Shown here piece after piece: positions 26,401-34,045 of a DNA stretch of 64,000 nucleotides. The notes under the pieces are model-generated. The model searched no databases. It was not told where the DNA came from and saw only the letters and a program-made list of their open reading frames with translations. Source of the DNA: a virus. The position numbers were made by a program, and so were the translations under genes. Numbering within the stretch: position 1 is the first letter of the stretch; every line of letters begins with the position of its first letter. The stretch is from the IMG/VR virus record IMGVR_UViG_3300042474_001076, positions 24,142 through 88,141 of that record; one strand, 5' to 3'.

Positions 26401-26951
26401 ATAGTTCTTATACAAACTATACAATTGAAACCCCTACTATTACTAAAATAACATTAAAAAATTCTATTGAATTAATTAAAAAGGAAATGATAAGTGCTAA
26501 CATCACGACAGAAAATCAAACTTTAATGTTGGCATTTATATTTTCTGTGATGTATATTAATTCTTATAAATCTGATAAATTTGAGGCATATGGTCATAAT
26601 TACGGATCAATAAGGTTAGATGTTGCTTATGGGGGGTCATCATTTTTGATGGAAAACAAATATTATTGTGTAAACCAAGGATCAACCCAAAATATACCAC
26701 TTGCAATATTTAGGAGTGATGAGTACTTTGTAAAATTTGTAATAAGTAAATTCAAAGAAAAACTATCATTTATTTCAAATCAACCATTATCAACTACCGA
26801 CGAACAAATAACAGCTCTTAGTAAAGCATTTATATTAAGATGGCCGGTTAACCAACCTGACAGTGTTTATGATAAAATGACTGAACAAAATAAAAAAACA
26901 ATTGAAAATAAATTTAGAGAGTCATTTAATATTGTTAAATCAATACCTTAA
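20406..26951 (+). CDS. Giant baseplate hub protein with C-terminal hydrolase-like domain
   Basis: A 2181-residue protein. Residues about 1858-1940 carry LYRNRSYKCSIDMLGNAM, IQPMMYFNLRNVPMFSGPYM and VSHRISDNGFDTEFEGQRQ. This is the pattern of hub proteins of the gp27/gpD type, which form the ring at the tip of the tube. Residues about 1140-1180 (ISGMTLSGTSLQYGTTIV then GTTGGVGRYIIT) match a small beta module common in phage virion proteins. The last 180 residues (about 2000-2181) look like an alpha-helical lysozyme or glucosaminidase fold: LMLAFIFSVMYINS, FEAYGHNYGSIRLD, FRSDEYFVKFVISKF. E within FEAYGHNYGS is a possible catalytic acid, but this is inference. In T4 the hub also carries a lysozyme (gp5). 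The start overlaps gp53. Confidence 0.75.
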   Translation: MVNNGENILVEFDYQNISVIDPNKIIDEEGRPKERLIDHENLVFYANLECSVLPRTKLALGVSLNESVKTISVGKINFLNPGFKKFLDNGWSDEITGKNTLTGKGVNQPKKSVSVNPDNSADFYYSQSLISNGVPGAVDNGLLGITQINYSCGLDFVPTIDITLEDVKGRSLFEGGNNSPYAAFFQFPYPLFHLTIKGYLGKAIRIPLMLEKFGSSFDPSSGNFRVKLELKTYKYTIMSHVTFGAMMGTPLMYKSIVTTKQIQPNNSSNNSTPVKKTFASEGYQKMKELYSEYKSKGLINDNFPEITIQQLKYRLDRFIKNIIDSFKKTNLNVLNDLTDYTTQLTEYDGYVFYYTPDSWVKQYLDVNNIFVLKDSEEIIYQWKKEYRDDITKQSAPLNELDGIIKKFNLALEKNKTLGLNQPNYIPNKIELNTCYTKSKFIDVNINKTYLLRTNKELPGIPSEVSAFTKTLEIEFQKNKNFQFDGKGYFLNQTKVMQQKYQINRQKIEESLTAQLADQMSNTSTGIGFEPTMRNILAVFFAQGEAFLRLMDDVHTKAWNLREDKYRKDAVFGSNSTVPSVDIKNDGEENTPIYPWPQLIVENTKNDGGEKYELKYPGDPVLSGKINAFIPEIWPEVEFVEEFIKAYTERELPIPDPEYINNGLTKPERLSFNAIEFPINNQVFQNTEEVKFFYEIYERLMLNSFYSLMSRDSSKLYNMEFYSAESEVINIIKALGDDNPYLTKKLKEYNINSGVYGGFLRHISNQGEGISWQNFIRGEFNTPYIKNETLSSFDLLDAKILINEISQPNVGIENTELVEKYIGIDNVIEKYDICDLYPITNLSWDNNYLANGTIIQKTELVYKTSDVLKYDLNNKSIVNFTENKIIKPITNFNYTDDIFNQSIINGNLKLFYKNRQIKNQYITEGNVFYKNYTDNLIDEQTTSMLNTPYFINAIQKGVYNFRYNSGDSSPYKLAAYLFLNSLPLATLKEKYKLLDDTNNSTNELSYIISTIKKFGAIHRLPHAWILKYGSLWHRYKTWVETGNDILTEVWNNFNYSYNYDPVNSATTKSYNVTIDGSPQEIILEGNITTNVLGINYVKTIINNGFYPKTIDDFNVFYQGKVVFDSVVPIGGTCAIVNDNELEVLTINGDEIISGMTLSGTSLQYGTTIVSQISGTTGGVGRYIITPNQLPNGTTITLDLLGPTFNFILTNVNAVGYVSSEIQSALNTNLGMVKTTGSLINKSNGFDFPNVTRSLTLTPWSCYVKTTDQTSIYPLPSFGGIINQTKDECFRINGTIKTEVSGNNSMYNGSVRLFWKAPNYGYFNNNKVVPPSPDSYLKEIYNSGTTQQNFSINGDIGDYSKLDEMFTSFDKNILDILEIEFLNFGRSVYDYDTLITSVTGEETESEKMCKNFQLLMRTMMKIPVPTATNGDSIVSEIQNSQITAFKSYLTKFMDYEVVMKYGNPSNFDKKLFYTFSNKYIENPYTYQGYKQSSPNTLPTGLLSPVTLLQSKTNNPVTWKALETYVGFSEIPELKYKNNGSYITDFFIDLDVQFNEKNVIQFAPIIKIYATQKLKKNNITKIEFYTLMNDYLNKNEDYIDTVLDLELTRLRNKLPNVIVTPDRNSVKSNLQGEQTRYEIWDTFKSINDKFISGNDYKTKTLFEDILLFDRASRDVGQKIYADIFKVKELIEYGDHNNKMVDMVTTILTQNNFTYFTMPAYANFYNVQNVSKNPTPNPEGTLEFANSLFGTFLTLDYRDTTSKFLCLYANKPSEHLALNDNVDYRFRDDAFDLRRSSDNPLLDNLNGKTDWDKSNKVVGFNVDIGPQNQQIFKQFDISQDPGLPTTESLEVLNQMANLNRNRSESTQSVSLYNLYRNRSYKCSIDMLGNAMIQPMMYFNLRNVPMFSGPYMITKVSHRISDNGFDTEFEGQRQPFYSIPAIDKFLQSLSTTILLSIKEQIEKDETAKLDSPENILQEQNDIINNTNNGNGSLTPNQNCSDNLNSSYTNYTIETPTITKITLKNSIELIKKEMISANITTENQTLMLAFIFSVMYINSYKSDKFEAYGHNYGSIRLDVAYGGSSFLMENKYYCVNQGSTQNIPLAIFRSDEYFVKFVISKFKEKLSFISNQPLSTTDEQITALSKAFILRWPVNQPDSVYDKMTEQNKKTIENKFRESFNIVKSIP

Positions 26952-26974
26952 AATGTTTTTTTTGTTTTATTAGA

Positions 26975-26982
26975 TATTTATA
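26975..26982 (+). promoter_or_regulatory. TATTTATA element upstream of a small-gene pair
   Basis: It lies 11 bases before the ATG at 26994 and starts the two-gene unit 26994-27885. Confidence 0.5.
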
Positions 26983-26993
26983 ATAAAAAAACT

Positions 26994-27218
26994 ATGAGCA
27001 CAAAATTAATTTTAGATAACTATCTTGGTAAAAACACAAGAGTAACAGAAAAAGATAATGGTAATGGATTTAAAGAGGTGTGTGATTTAGATACCGGAGA
27101 TTGTTACACAATAAGAATGAAGGATGGACTGATTGAACGTGTAGACAATACATTAAACACACATAAAAAAATCCAAGTTGAAACAAAATCTGGAATAAAA
27201 CAATTATTAAACGGTTAA
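26994..27218 (+). CDS. Small hypothetical protein
   Basis: A 74-residue protein of no recognised family. It appears to be a compact beta-rich fold (TKLILDNYLG, DLDTGDCYTIRMKDGLIERV, IQVETKSGIKQLL) with two cysteines at about residues 33 and 40. It is one base from the next gene, so the two are co-translated, and it has its own TATTTATA element, consistent with late expression. Confidence 0.65.
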   Translation: MSTKLILDNYLGKNTRVTEKDNGNGFKEVCDLDTGDCYTIRMKDGLIERVDNTLNTHKKIQVETKSGIKQLLNG

Positions 27219-27219
27219 T

Positions 27220-27885
27220 ATGTCAATAGATAAAAAAATATTAGAAGAAATTAGAAGATATAAAAATATCAATAAATATATCTTAGAACAAGAAACACCT
27301 CCGGGTGAAGAATTACCCCCACTTCCGGGTGGAGAGGTTGCTCCTCCACCTCCTGGCGGAGAATTACCACCACCTCCGGGTGGAGAATTGCCACCACCTC
27401 CGGGTGGAGAGGTTGCTCCTCCACCTCCAACCGAACCAACACCTCAACCAGTTGATATTAAAAATGATCCTGATGTGGAAGAAGTTGGAAATGAAACCGA
27501 AGAACTTGATATTACCGATTTAATTAACACACAAAAAACATTTGCTGACAAACAAGAAGAATATTTTAATAATTTATTTAATCAATTAAATACTCTTGAG
27601 ACTAAATTAGGTGAAATGGATAATTTAGTTAATACGGTAAATAGTTTGGAATCAAAAATTGAAAAAATAAGACCAAAAACTCCTGAAGAAAAATTGGAAT
27701 TAAGAAGTTTAGATTCTGGACCGTTTAATCAAAAATTAAGTGATTTTTTTGATGACAAAATGGGAGAAATGGAAAAATCTGGAAAAAATGAATATGTTTT
27801 AACAACTAATGATGTTGAAGAATTTTCTCCAAATGAAATTAAAGGTAGTTTTAATGACTACGAAGACCAAGATGAAATGATGTAA
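27220..27885 (+). CDS. Proline-rich, coiled-coil protein; possible internal head protein
   Basis: A 221-residue protein with three parts. Residues 1-25 (KKILEEIRRYKNINKYILEQ) form a basic amphipathic helix ending in ILE, again an IxE-type triplet. Residues 27-70 hold five imperfect PPGGE(L/V)xPPP repeats. Residues about 90-220 are acidic and helical with a probable coiled coil (FNQLNTLETKLGEMDNLVNTVNSLESKIEKI). The family is not recognised. The N-terminal layout parallels the small minus-strand proteins and raises the same question of capsid targeting and cleavage. It follows the tail genes and precedes the replication block. Confidence 0.7.
   Translation: MSIDKKILEEIRRYKNINKYILEQETPPGEELPPLPGGEVAPPPPGGELPPPPGGELPPPPGGEVAPPPPTEPTPQPVDIKNDPDVEEVGNETEELDITDLINTQKTFADKQEEYFNNLFNQLNTLETKLGEMDNLVNTVNSLESKIEKIRPKTPEEKLELRSLDSGPFNQKLSDFFDDKMGEMEKSGKNEYVLTTNDVEEFSPNEIKGSFNDYEDQDEMM
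27301..27428 (+). repeat. Tandem repeats encoding Pro/Gly-rich PPGGE units
   Basis: Five imperfect copies of a 24-30 base unit (CCGGGTGGAGA core) occur in frame. This is the most G+C-rich stretch I notice in the window. Confidence 0.85.
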
Positions 27886-27932
27886 CATGTTAATTATTTA
27901 ATCAAAATCTCTATATATTTTTACTTACCTTA

Positions 27933-27961
27933 TTGACTACTATTTTTATTTAACTTATACT
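27933..27961 (+). promoter_or_regulatory. Sigma70-like promoter for the replication block
   Basis: TTGACT at 27933-27938 and TATACT at 27956-27961 have an exact 17-base spacer, 33 bases before the SSB start. There is no TATTTATA element here. A housekeeping-like promoter is what early or middle phage genes use. Confidence 0.5.
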
Positions 27962-27994
27962 TTCTATTATAAACTTTTAAAAAATATATAAACA

Positions 27995-28855
27995 ATGGCG
28001 ACAAACAATTCCTTTGATGCGGTTTTGGCTCAGTATGAGAGTTCAAAACAAAGTGGTTCTTCTTCCACTTCAAAATTTACACAAGAAGAAAGAATGAAAA
28101 AGTATTTCGCAGCAATCCTTAAGGATACCGAAAAACAAGGTCAGAGAACAATCCGTATTTTACCTACAACAGATGGGTCATCACCTTTTAAAGAGGTATG
28201 GTTCCACGAAATTAATGTTGACGGTAAATGGCAAAAGTTCTATGATCCGGCAAAAAATGACAACGAACGTTCACCTTTAAATGAGGTTTATGAAGAGTTG
28301 ATTTCAACAGGTCGTGAATCCGACAAACAATTAGCAACACAATACAAATCACGTAAGTTTTATATTGTTAAAGTAATTGATCGTGATAACGAATCTGACG
28401 GTGTTAAATTTTGGAGATTTAAACACAATTACAAACAAGAAGGAATACTTGATAAAATTATTCCAATTTGGAAGGCAAAAGGTGATGTTACCGACTCTGA
28501 TAATGGTCGTGACTTAATCCTTGAACTTACAAAGGCAAAGACTCCAAAAGGAGCAACATATACCGTAATTCAAACGGTTATGTATGATGATCCATCACCA
28601 ACACATACTGATACTGATACATCTAATGATTGGATTAATAATGAGTTAACTTGGGAGGATGTATATTCCAAAAAACCTGTTGAGTATCTTGAATCAATTG
28701 CTAAAGGAGAAACCCCAAGATGGGATACTGATGCGGGAAAATACATTTATTCCAACAGTAGTGTATCTGAAATTTCTTTGGGTGGATCAAAATCAATTAA
28801 TCAAGTTGAAGACCCTCAAACAAATAATAACGTTGATGAGGAATTACCATTCTAA
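27995..28855 (+). CDS. Single-stranded DNA-binding protein (gp32-like)
   Basis: A 286-residue protein at the head of the replication block. It has the gp32-type order: a polar N-terminal arm (residues 1-35), then QRTIRILPTTDGSSPFKEVWFHE with aromatic residues of the OB fold, YKSRKFYIVKVIDRD, and KFWRFKHNYKQEGILDKI. It ends in an acidic tail with DEELPF, the tip used by SSBs to recruit replication proteins. gp32 coats single strands during replication and recombination. The zinc-binding cysteines of T4 gp32 are absent. Neighbours UvsX, 5' nuclease and helicase fit. Confidence 0.85.
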   Translation: MATNNSFDAVLAQYESSKQSGSSSTSKFTQEERMKKYFAAILKDTEKQGQRTIRILPTTDGSSPFKEVWFHEINVDGKWQKFYDPAKNDNERSPLNEVYEELISTGRESDKQLATQYKSRKFYIVKVIDRDNESDGVKFWRFKHNYKQEGILDKIIPIWKAKGDVTDSDNGRDLILELTKAKTPKGATYTVIQTVMYDDPSPTHTDTDTSNDWINNELTWEDVYSKKPVEYLESIAKGETPRWDTDAGKYIYSNSSVSEISLGGSKSINQVEDPQTNNNVDEELPF

Positions 28856-28867
28856 TTAAAGTTCGAC

Positions 28868-28903
28868 ATGGGCACTTGGAAATACTGAGTGTCCATATTT
28901 TTT
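28868..28903 (+). terminator. Intrinsic terminator after SSB gene
   Basis: A 9-bp stem of ATGGGCACT with AGTGTCCAT (one G-T pair) has an 11-base loop and is followed by six T residues. It would set SSB apart from the genes behind it, allowing higher SSB levels. Confidence 0.75.
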
Positions 28904-28926
28904 AAAATCAAAAAAAATCAAAAAAA

Positions 28927-29154
28927 ATGAGTAAAATAGCAGAAAAAATGTATGAGGCATTGTCCTTAAAGTATCGCAGTGAAATGGCAGAATCAGAAGC
29001 GACGTTATTAGTTTATTTAACTTCATCTGTTGGTATTGGTGAACATCCACAACATTTAGAAGAAATGGATAAGTTAGTTGAAAAATTCGCAAACGCACAA
29101 GATAAACTTGAGTCATTGGAAAAAATTCGTAAATATAATTCAGAAATTTTATAA
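28927..29154 (+). CDS. Small helical protein before uvsX
   Basis: A 75-residue protein of unknown family with two predicted helices (IAEKMYEALSLKYRSEMAES and HLEEMDKLVEKFANAQDKL), acidic overall. It lies 4 bases before the UvsX start, so the two are likely co-translated. A role in recombination or replication is suggested only by position. Confidence 0.7.
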   Translation: MSKIAEKMYEALSLKYRSEMAESEATLLVYLTSSVGIGEHPQHLEEMDKLVEKFANAQDKLESLEKIRKYNSEIL

Positions 29155-29158
29155 TAAA

Positions 29159-30142
29159 ATGGCGATAAGAAAAAGAGAAATATCTTTAGAAACAATTAAA
29201 GGTAAATATTCGACAAAAACAAAATACAAACCAGAAAGTTTCTATAATTGTGGAGAAGCTTTTATGGGATCATGTGGATTACCTGGCCCTATTATGGGTG
29301 GTATAAATATGTTTTTAGGACATTCAAATACCTCAAAAACAACGGCAATGATCCTTGCGGCAGCTGACGCTCAGAAAAAAGGTCATTTACCTATTCTTAT
29401 TATTACTGAGAAAAAATGGTCTTGGGAACATGCTATTGAATTGGGATTACAGGCGGAAAAAAACGAACTTGGTGAGTATGATGGAATGTTTATTTTTAAC
29501 GATTCATTTGATGTAATTGAACAAGCAACTGAATTTATTAATGACATTCTTGACGCTCAAGAAAAGGGAGATATTCCTTATAGTTTATTATTTTTGTGGG
29601 ACAGTATTGGAAGTATACCTTGTCAGATGACTTTTGATGGTAAAGGCGGTGGAATGCACAACGCAAAAGTATTAGCGGATAAAATTGGTATGGGAATTCA
29701 TTCAAGAATCTCAAAATCTAAAAAAGAAGACTACCCATATTACAATACTTTAGTAATCTTAAATCAACCTTGGGTGTTACTTCCTGATAATCCATTTGGA
29801 CAACCTGAAATCAAAGCCAAAGGTGGTGAAGCGGTATGGTTGGCATCATCATTAGTGTTTTTATTTGGTAATCAGAAAAAGGCAGGTATTAGTCACATTG
29901 ATGCGACTAAGAATGGTAGAAAAGTATCTTTTGCAATTAGAACTAAAATTTCGATATTAAAGAATCACGTTAATGGTCTTGGGTATAAAGATGGTAAGAT
30001 AATTGCAGTACCACAAGGTTATATTGCAGACACAAAAGAATCTTTGGATAATTATAAGAAAGACTATTCTGATTATTGGGAAACAAAATTAGGGTATTCA
30101 GATTATTCTTTAGCCGAATCTGATGATGACTCTGACGAGTAA
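29159..30142 (+). CDS. uvsX: UvsX-type RecA recombinase
   Basis: Start ATG at 29159 gives MAIRKREISL and a 327-residue protein; the longer reading from 29078 would overlap the upstream gene. Walker A is GHSNTSKTT at residues 54-62, a RecA-family variant, and Walker B is in LLFLWDSIGSI (D about 146). A polar L2-like loop follows, then VILNQPWVLL. The acidic end SLAESDDDSDE resembles RecA and UvsX tails. The protein forms filaments on single-stranded DNA and drives strand exchange, which in T4 also starts replication forks. It lies between SSB and the 5' nuclease, as expected for a recombination-dependent replisome. Confidence 0.9.
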   Translation: MAIRKREISLETIKGKYSTKTKYKPESFYNCGEAFMGSCGLPGPIMGGINMFLGHSNTSKTTAMILAAADAQKKGHLPILIITEKKWSWEHAIELGLQAEKNELGEYDGMFIFNDSFDVIEQATEFINDILDAQEKGDIPYSLLFLWDSIGSIPCQMTFDGKGGGMHNAKVLADKIGMGIHSRISKSKKEDYPYYNTLVILNQPWVLLPDNPFGQPEIKAKGGEAVWLASSLVFLFGNQKKAGISHIDATKNGRKVSFAIRTKISILKNHVNGLGYKDGKIIAVPQGYIADTKESLDNYKKDYSDYWETKLGYSDYSLAESDDDSDE

Positions 30143-30173
30143 AAAGTATTTTCAAACGACTTAAAAAATTTAA

Positions 30174-31184
30174 ATGGTCAAAACATTAATTGTTGATGGT
30201 AACAATTTATTAAAAATAGGATTTCACGGAGTTAAAGATTTTTATAATAATGGGGAACACATTGGTGGAACTTGGCATTTTATTAACACAATTCGTAAAT
30301 TCTTAGAAGAAACCAATTTTAATAAAGTTATGGTCTTTTGGGATAGTGACACAAACTCATCTCAAAGAAAATTAATATATCCAAAATATAAGATGAATCG
30401 TAAATCTTCTCCTAATGATGTGGAGAAGACAGATTCATTTAACAAACAAAAAACAAGAGTTAAACAATATCTTGAAGAGATGTTTATTAGACAATTAGAG
30501 ATTGAAAATTCGGAAGCCGATGATCTTATTGCGTATTACTGTCAAATCTCTTTAGATGAAGAGAAAACGATATTCTCAAGTGATAAAGACTTAACTCAAT
30601 TAATTTCAGAAAAGGTATTAATTTATTCACCAAACTTAAAGTCGTATTATAAATTTGGTGACAACATTAAATTTAAAAATTGTTCGATTCCTCATTATAA
30701 TGTTATGACATTTAAGATCCTTGCTGGTGATACTTCGGATAATATTGATGGAATAAGTTTAATGGGTGAGAAAACTTTAATTAAATTTTTTCCTGAAATA
30801 CTTGATTCAAAGATATATTTAACCGATATTTTAACAAAAGGTGAACAACTATTAAAAGAACAACAAAAAAATGTTGTTTTAGGAAATTTAATCATTGGAA
30901 AAACAAAAGAAGGTATTATGGGTGATGATTTTTTTAGAATCAATAAAAAACTCGTAGATTTATCAGAACCTTTAATTGATGAAGATGGTAAAAAAATGGT
31001 TAGAGAATATTACTCTGAGTCAATGGATCCTGATGGAAGAGGACATAGAAACCTAATTAGAATGATGATGACCGACGGGTTCTTCAAGTACCTCCCAAAA
31101 GGAGATGATGCATGGATTAATTTTTTAAAACCATTTTTAAAATTATCAAGAAAAGAAAAAACAAAATTTAGAAACAAAATTTAG
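30174..31184 (+). CDS. 5'-3' nuclease / RNase H (FEN family)
   Basis: A 336-residue protein with the full acidic set of the FEN/Pol I 5' nuclease fold: D8 in IVDGNNLL, D57 in FWDSDTN, E114, D116 and D117 in EADDLIAYY, D137 and D139 in SSDKDL, and D186 and D189 in GDTSDNI. A helix-hairpin-helix-like part (SLMGEKTLIKFFPEI) follows. In T4 this enzyme (RNase H, product of rnh) removes RNA primers from lagging-strand fragments. T4 RNase H has 305 residues. The C-terminal 80 residues are basic and lack a recognised domain. Confidence 0.88.
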   Translation: MVKTLIVDGNNLLKIGFHGVKDFYNNGEHIGGTWHFINTIRKFLEETNFNKVMVFWDSDTNSSQRKLIYPKYKMNRKSSPNDVEKTDSFNKQKTRVKQYLEEMFIRQLEIENSEADDLIAYYCQISLDEEKTIFSSDKDLTQLISEKVLIYSPNLKSYYKFGDNIKFKNCSIPHYNVMTFKILAGDTSDNIDGISLMGEKTLIKFFPEILDSKIYLTDILTKGEQLLKEQQKNVVLGNLIIGKTKEGIMGDDFFRINKKLVDLSEPLIDEDGKKMVREYYSESMDPDGRGHRNLIRMMMTDGFFKYLPKGDDAWINFLKPFLKLSRKEKTKFRNKI

Positions 31185-31206
31185 AAACAAAAATTAAAAA
31201 AAAAGT

Positions 31207-31659
31207 ATGAAAGATCAAGATGTAACAAAAGTAGAATTTTTATTAATGTGTAATGACAATATTGTCGTACAAAGATTTTTTAATGTGAAAGGTTTAAACA
31301 AAAACTCTCACAAATCAGTTGAATTTTATGATTATTTTCGTTTATTTACGGATAAATTAAAAAATAATTTAAAAATGAGGAGTGTTATCTATATGTTAGA
31401 TAACCAATACGAAATAGGTGTAAATCCTGATATGTTAAACACATCAATTACTGATGGACCTGAAAATTTTAATGTTTATGTTAAAATTGGTGATATGACA
31501 ATATGTCAGAGAACATTTAACGCAAAACATTACCCGCCAAAAATAAGGTATACGGTAGATCTACGACCACAATTAAAAAGTGTACTTAATGATCTTACTG
31601 ACATTTTTTCAGGTAAAAATTTTAATTATTATTACCCGAATTTTAATCAAAACCAATAG
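31207..31659 (+). CDS. Hypothetical protein in replication block
   Basis: A 150-residue protein of unknown family. The strand-rich first half has VEFLLMCNDNIVVQRFFNVKG, and a middle part has YMLDNQYEIGVNPDM. The second half holds VYVKIGDMTICQRTFNAKHYPP followed by RYTVDLRPQLKSVLNDL. The end is Asn/Tyr-rich. It sits between the 5' nuclease and the helicase in an A-rich leader context and is probably expressed with them. A DNA-replication accessory role is only positional. Confidence 0.65.
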   Translation: MKDQDVTKVEFLLMCNDNIVVQRFFNVKGLNKNSHKSVEFYDYFRLFTDKLKNNLKMRSVIYMLDNQYEIGVNPDMLNTSITDGPENFNVYVKIGDMTICQRTFNAKHYPPKIRYTVDLRPQLKSVLNDLTDIFSGKNFNYYYPNFNQNQ

Positions 31660-31667
31660 TATTTATC
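31660..31667 (+). promoter_or_regulatory. TATTTATC element upstream of the helicase gene
   Basis: It lies 21 bases before the ATG at 31689 and overlaps the end of the previous stop. It is the only such element I see inside the replication block. Confidence 0.35.
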
Positions 31668-31688
31668 ATTACTAACAAAACAAAAAAC

Positions 31689-33065
31689 ATGGCGACAAAC
31701 AAAAACTTTGAGTACTTAGGTAATGTATTTCAATTACAATTATTAAACCAAATTATATTAGATAAAGACTTTTCACAGTCAATTATTGATGTAATAGAAA
31801 ACAATTATTTTGAAAATAAATACTTTAAAATAATTGTTCAAATGATTAAGGAGTATTATGTAAAATACGATCATACCCCATCATTTGAAACATTGGAACA
31901 GATTACTAAATCTGAATTACAACAAGAAATTGCGTCTAAAATAGTTTTGGACACAATTAAGAAAATTAAGGATTCACCTATTGACGGTGTTAATTTTGTG
32001 CAAGAAAAGGCTTTAAAATTCTGTAAACAACAAGAACTTCAAAAAGTTATGAATAAAGCTCAAAAAATAATTGATGGAGGTGAATTTGAAAATTATGACA
32101 CTCTTGAAGAGTTAGTTAGAGGAGCATTACAAGTAGGAGAAAAAAATACTAATGCTATGGATGTTTTTTCTAATATTTATCAGGTACTTGATGATGATTA
32201 TAGACATCCAATACCAATGGGAATTCCAGGTATCGATAAACTATTAAAAGGTGGTTTAGCTAGAGGTGAAATTGGTGTTATTTTAGCTCCAACAGGAGTG
32301 GGTAAATCTACAATCTTAACTAAAATTGCTAACCACGCATTTAACTTAGGAAACAACGTACTTCAGATCTTTTTTGAAGATAACCCAAAGGTAATTCAAA
32401 GAAAACATTTTACTCTTTGGACAAAAATTCATCCTGACGAATTATCTGAAAAAAGGGATGAGGTAATAGAAAAAGTTAAAGTTATCGAAGAGTCAATGCC
32501 AAATAAGTTAATAATGAATAAATTACCTTCTGACACTGTAACTATTTTACAAATTAAAAATCAAATTAGAAAAATGGTTGCTGAAGGAACAAAGATTGAT
32601 ATGGTATTATTAGATTATATTGACTGTGTTGTTCCTGAAAAAAATTTGGGTGATGAATGGAAAAGTGAAGGTTCTGTTATGAGAGGGTTTGAAGCTATGT
32701 GTCATGAACTTAATTTAGTTGGATGGACTGCAACACAAGGTAATAGAAGTTCTATTTCTTCTGAGGTTGTAACAACTGATCAAATGGGTGGATCAATTAA
32801 AAAAGCACAAGTTGGTCACGTTATTATTACGGTTGCAAAAACACTTCAACAGAAAGAGATGAAATTAGCGACAATAGCAATTACAAAATCAAGGGTTGGT
32901 GATGACGGTGTAATATTTGAAAATTGTAAATTTGATAATGCAATGTTAGACATTGACACCGAGAGTTCTATGACTTTCTTAGGTTTAGAAGAAAAACAAG
33001 AAGAAAGACAAAGACAAAGAGTAATAGAATTGTTAGAAAAAAGACAAGAAAGACAAAACAATTAA
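31689..33065 (+). CDS. Replicative DNA helicase, DnaB/gp41-type
   Basis: A 458-residue protein. An N-terminal helical domain (1-150) precedes a RecA-like core with GIPGIDKLLKGGLARGEIGV (residues 178-197), Walker A PTGVGKST (201-208) and Walker B IDMVLLDYIDCV. A conserved Gln region follows (TATQGNRSS), then SGSIKKAQVGHVIITV-like sensor residues. These are hallmarks of DnaB and T4 gp41, the hexameric 5'-3' helicase that unwinds ahead of the polymerase and recruits primase. The C-terminal tail is basic and Gln/Glu/Arg-rich. The partner primase candidate lies at 62.8 kb, unlike T4 where the two are adjacent. Confidence 0.9.
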   Translation: MATNKNFEYLGNVFQLQLLNQIILDKDFSQSIIDVIENNYFENKYFKIIVQMIKEYYVKYDHTPSFETLEQITKSELQQEIASKIVLDTIKKIKDSPIDGVNFVQEKALKFCKQQELQKVMNKAQKIIDGGEFENYDTLEELVRGALQVGEKNTNAMDVFSNIYQVLDDDYRHPIPMGIPGIDKLLKGGLARGEIGVILAPTGVGKSTILTKIANHAFNLGNNVLQIFFEDNPKVIQRKHFTLWTKIHPDELSEKRDEVIEKVKVIEESMPNKLIMNKLPSDTVTILQIKNQIRKMVAEGTKIDMVLLDYIDCVVPEKNLGDEWKSEGSVMRGFEAMCHELNLVGWTATQGNRSSISSEVVTTDQMGGSIKKAQVGHVIITVAKTLQQKEMKLATIAITKSRVGDDGVIFENCKFDNAMLDIDTESSMTFLGLEEKQEERQRQRVIELLEKRQERQNN

Positions 33066-33081
33066 AAAATAATTAAATAAA

Positions 33082-34029
33082 ATGGAAAAAATATTAATTG
33101 AAAACCCCTCAAGATTCGTCATATTCCCAATTGAACATAATGACATATGGGAATTTTATAAACAACATCAAGCAGCATTTTGGACGGCAGAAGAAGTAGA
33201 TTTAACAAATGATATTCGTGATTGGGAAAAACTAACGGATAATGAAAAATACTTTGTTAAAAATTTATTATCATTTTTTGCGGCATCTGATGGTATTGTT
33301 AATGAAAACTTAGCGGAAAATTTTTATCGTGAGGTACAATATCCTGAAGCAAAATTCTTTTACGGATTCCAATTAGCAATGGAAAACATTCACTCATTGA
33401 TGTATTCGTTATTGATTGATACCTATATTAGTGATACTAAAGAAAAAGACGAATGTTTTAATGCGATTGATAGACTACCTGCGGTACAGAAGAAGGCAAA
33501 ATGGGCATTAAACTGGATTGATAATTCATCTTTCCAAGAAAGGTTAATTGCTTTTGCTGCAGTTGAAGGAATATTCTTTTCAGGTTCATTCTGTTCTATT
33601 TTTTGGTTAAAGTCAAGAGGAATTATGCAAGGACTATGTAACGCTAATTCTCTAATTTTTAAAGATGAAAATCTACATTGTGATTTTGCAATTCATTTGT
33701 TAAATAACCATTGTGAAAATAAACCATCAGAAAAAAGAATTAAAGAAATTTTATTATCCGCACTTGAGATTGAAAAAGAATTTATTACCGAATCCTTACC
33801 AGTTTCATTGATTGGAATGAACTCAAATTTAATGAAACAATATTTGGAATTTGTTGTAGATGGTCTTTTGGTAAAATTTGGTTGTAATAAAGAATTTAAT
33901 GTTGACCAACCATTTAAATTTATGGAACAAATTGCTGTTGAAACAAAAGGTAATTTCTTTGAGTCAAGAACAATGGAATATCAAAAAGCAAAATTAAATG
34001 AAAAAATTACGTTTGAAGAAGATTTTTAA
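33082..34029 (+). CDS. nrdB: Ribonucleotide reductase class I small subunit (NrdB)
   Basis: A 315-residue R2 protein. Di-iron ligands are seen as D40 (EEVDL), E101 and H104 (MENIHSLMY), a later E in VEGIFF, and E and H in [10 protein letters not shown]. The radical Tyr is Y108, four residues after H104, as in classical class Ia R2. The C-terminal segment EEDF fits the tail that binds the large subunit. It supplies the radical used by NrdA to make deoxynucleotides for phage replication. It lies 16 bases before nrdA, in the order B then A. Confidence 0.95.
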   Translation: MEKILIENPSRFVIFPIEHNDIWEFYKQHQAAFWTAEEVDLTNDIRDWEKLTDNEKYFVKNLLSFFAASDGIVNENLAENFYREVQYPEAKFFYGFQLAMENIHSLMYSLLIDTYISDTKEKDECFNAIDRLPAVQKKAKWALNWIDNSSFQERLIAFAAVEGIFFSGSFCSIFWLKSRGIMQGLCNANSLIFKDENLHCDFAIHLLNNHCENKPSEKRIKEILLSALEIEKEFITESLPVSLIGMNSNLMKQYLEFVVDGLLVKFGCNKEFNVDQPFKFMEQIAVETKGNFFESRTMEYQKAKLNEKITFEEDF

Positions 34030-34045
34030 AAATTAAAAAAATACT

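Noticed and set aside
27301-27428. Short tandem repeats considered as a CRISPR-like array
   Set aside because: The units are 24-30 bases with no spacers, are in frame, and encode a regular Pro/Gly peptide.
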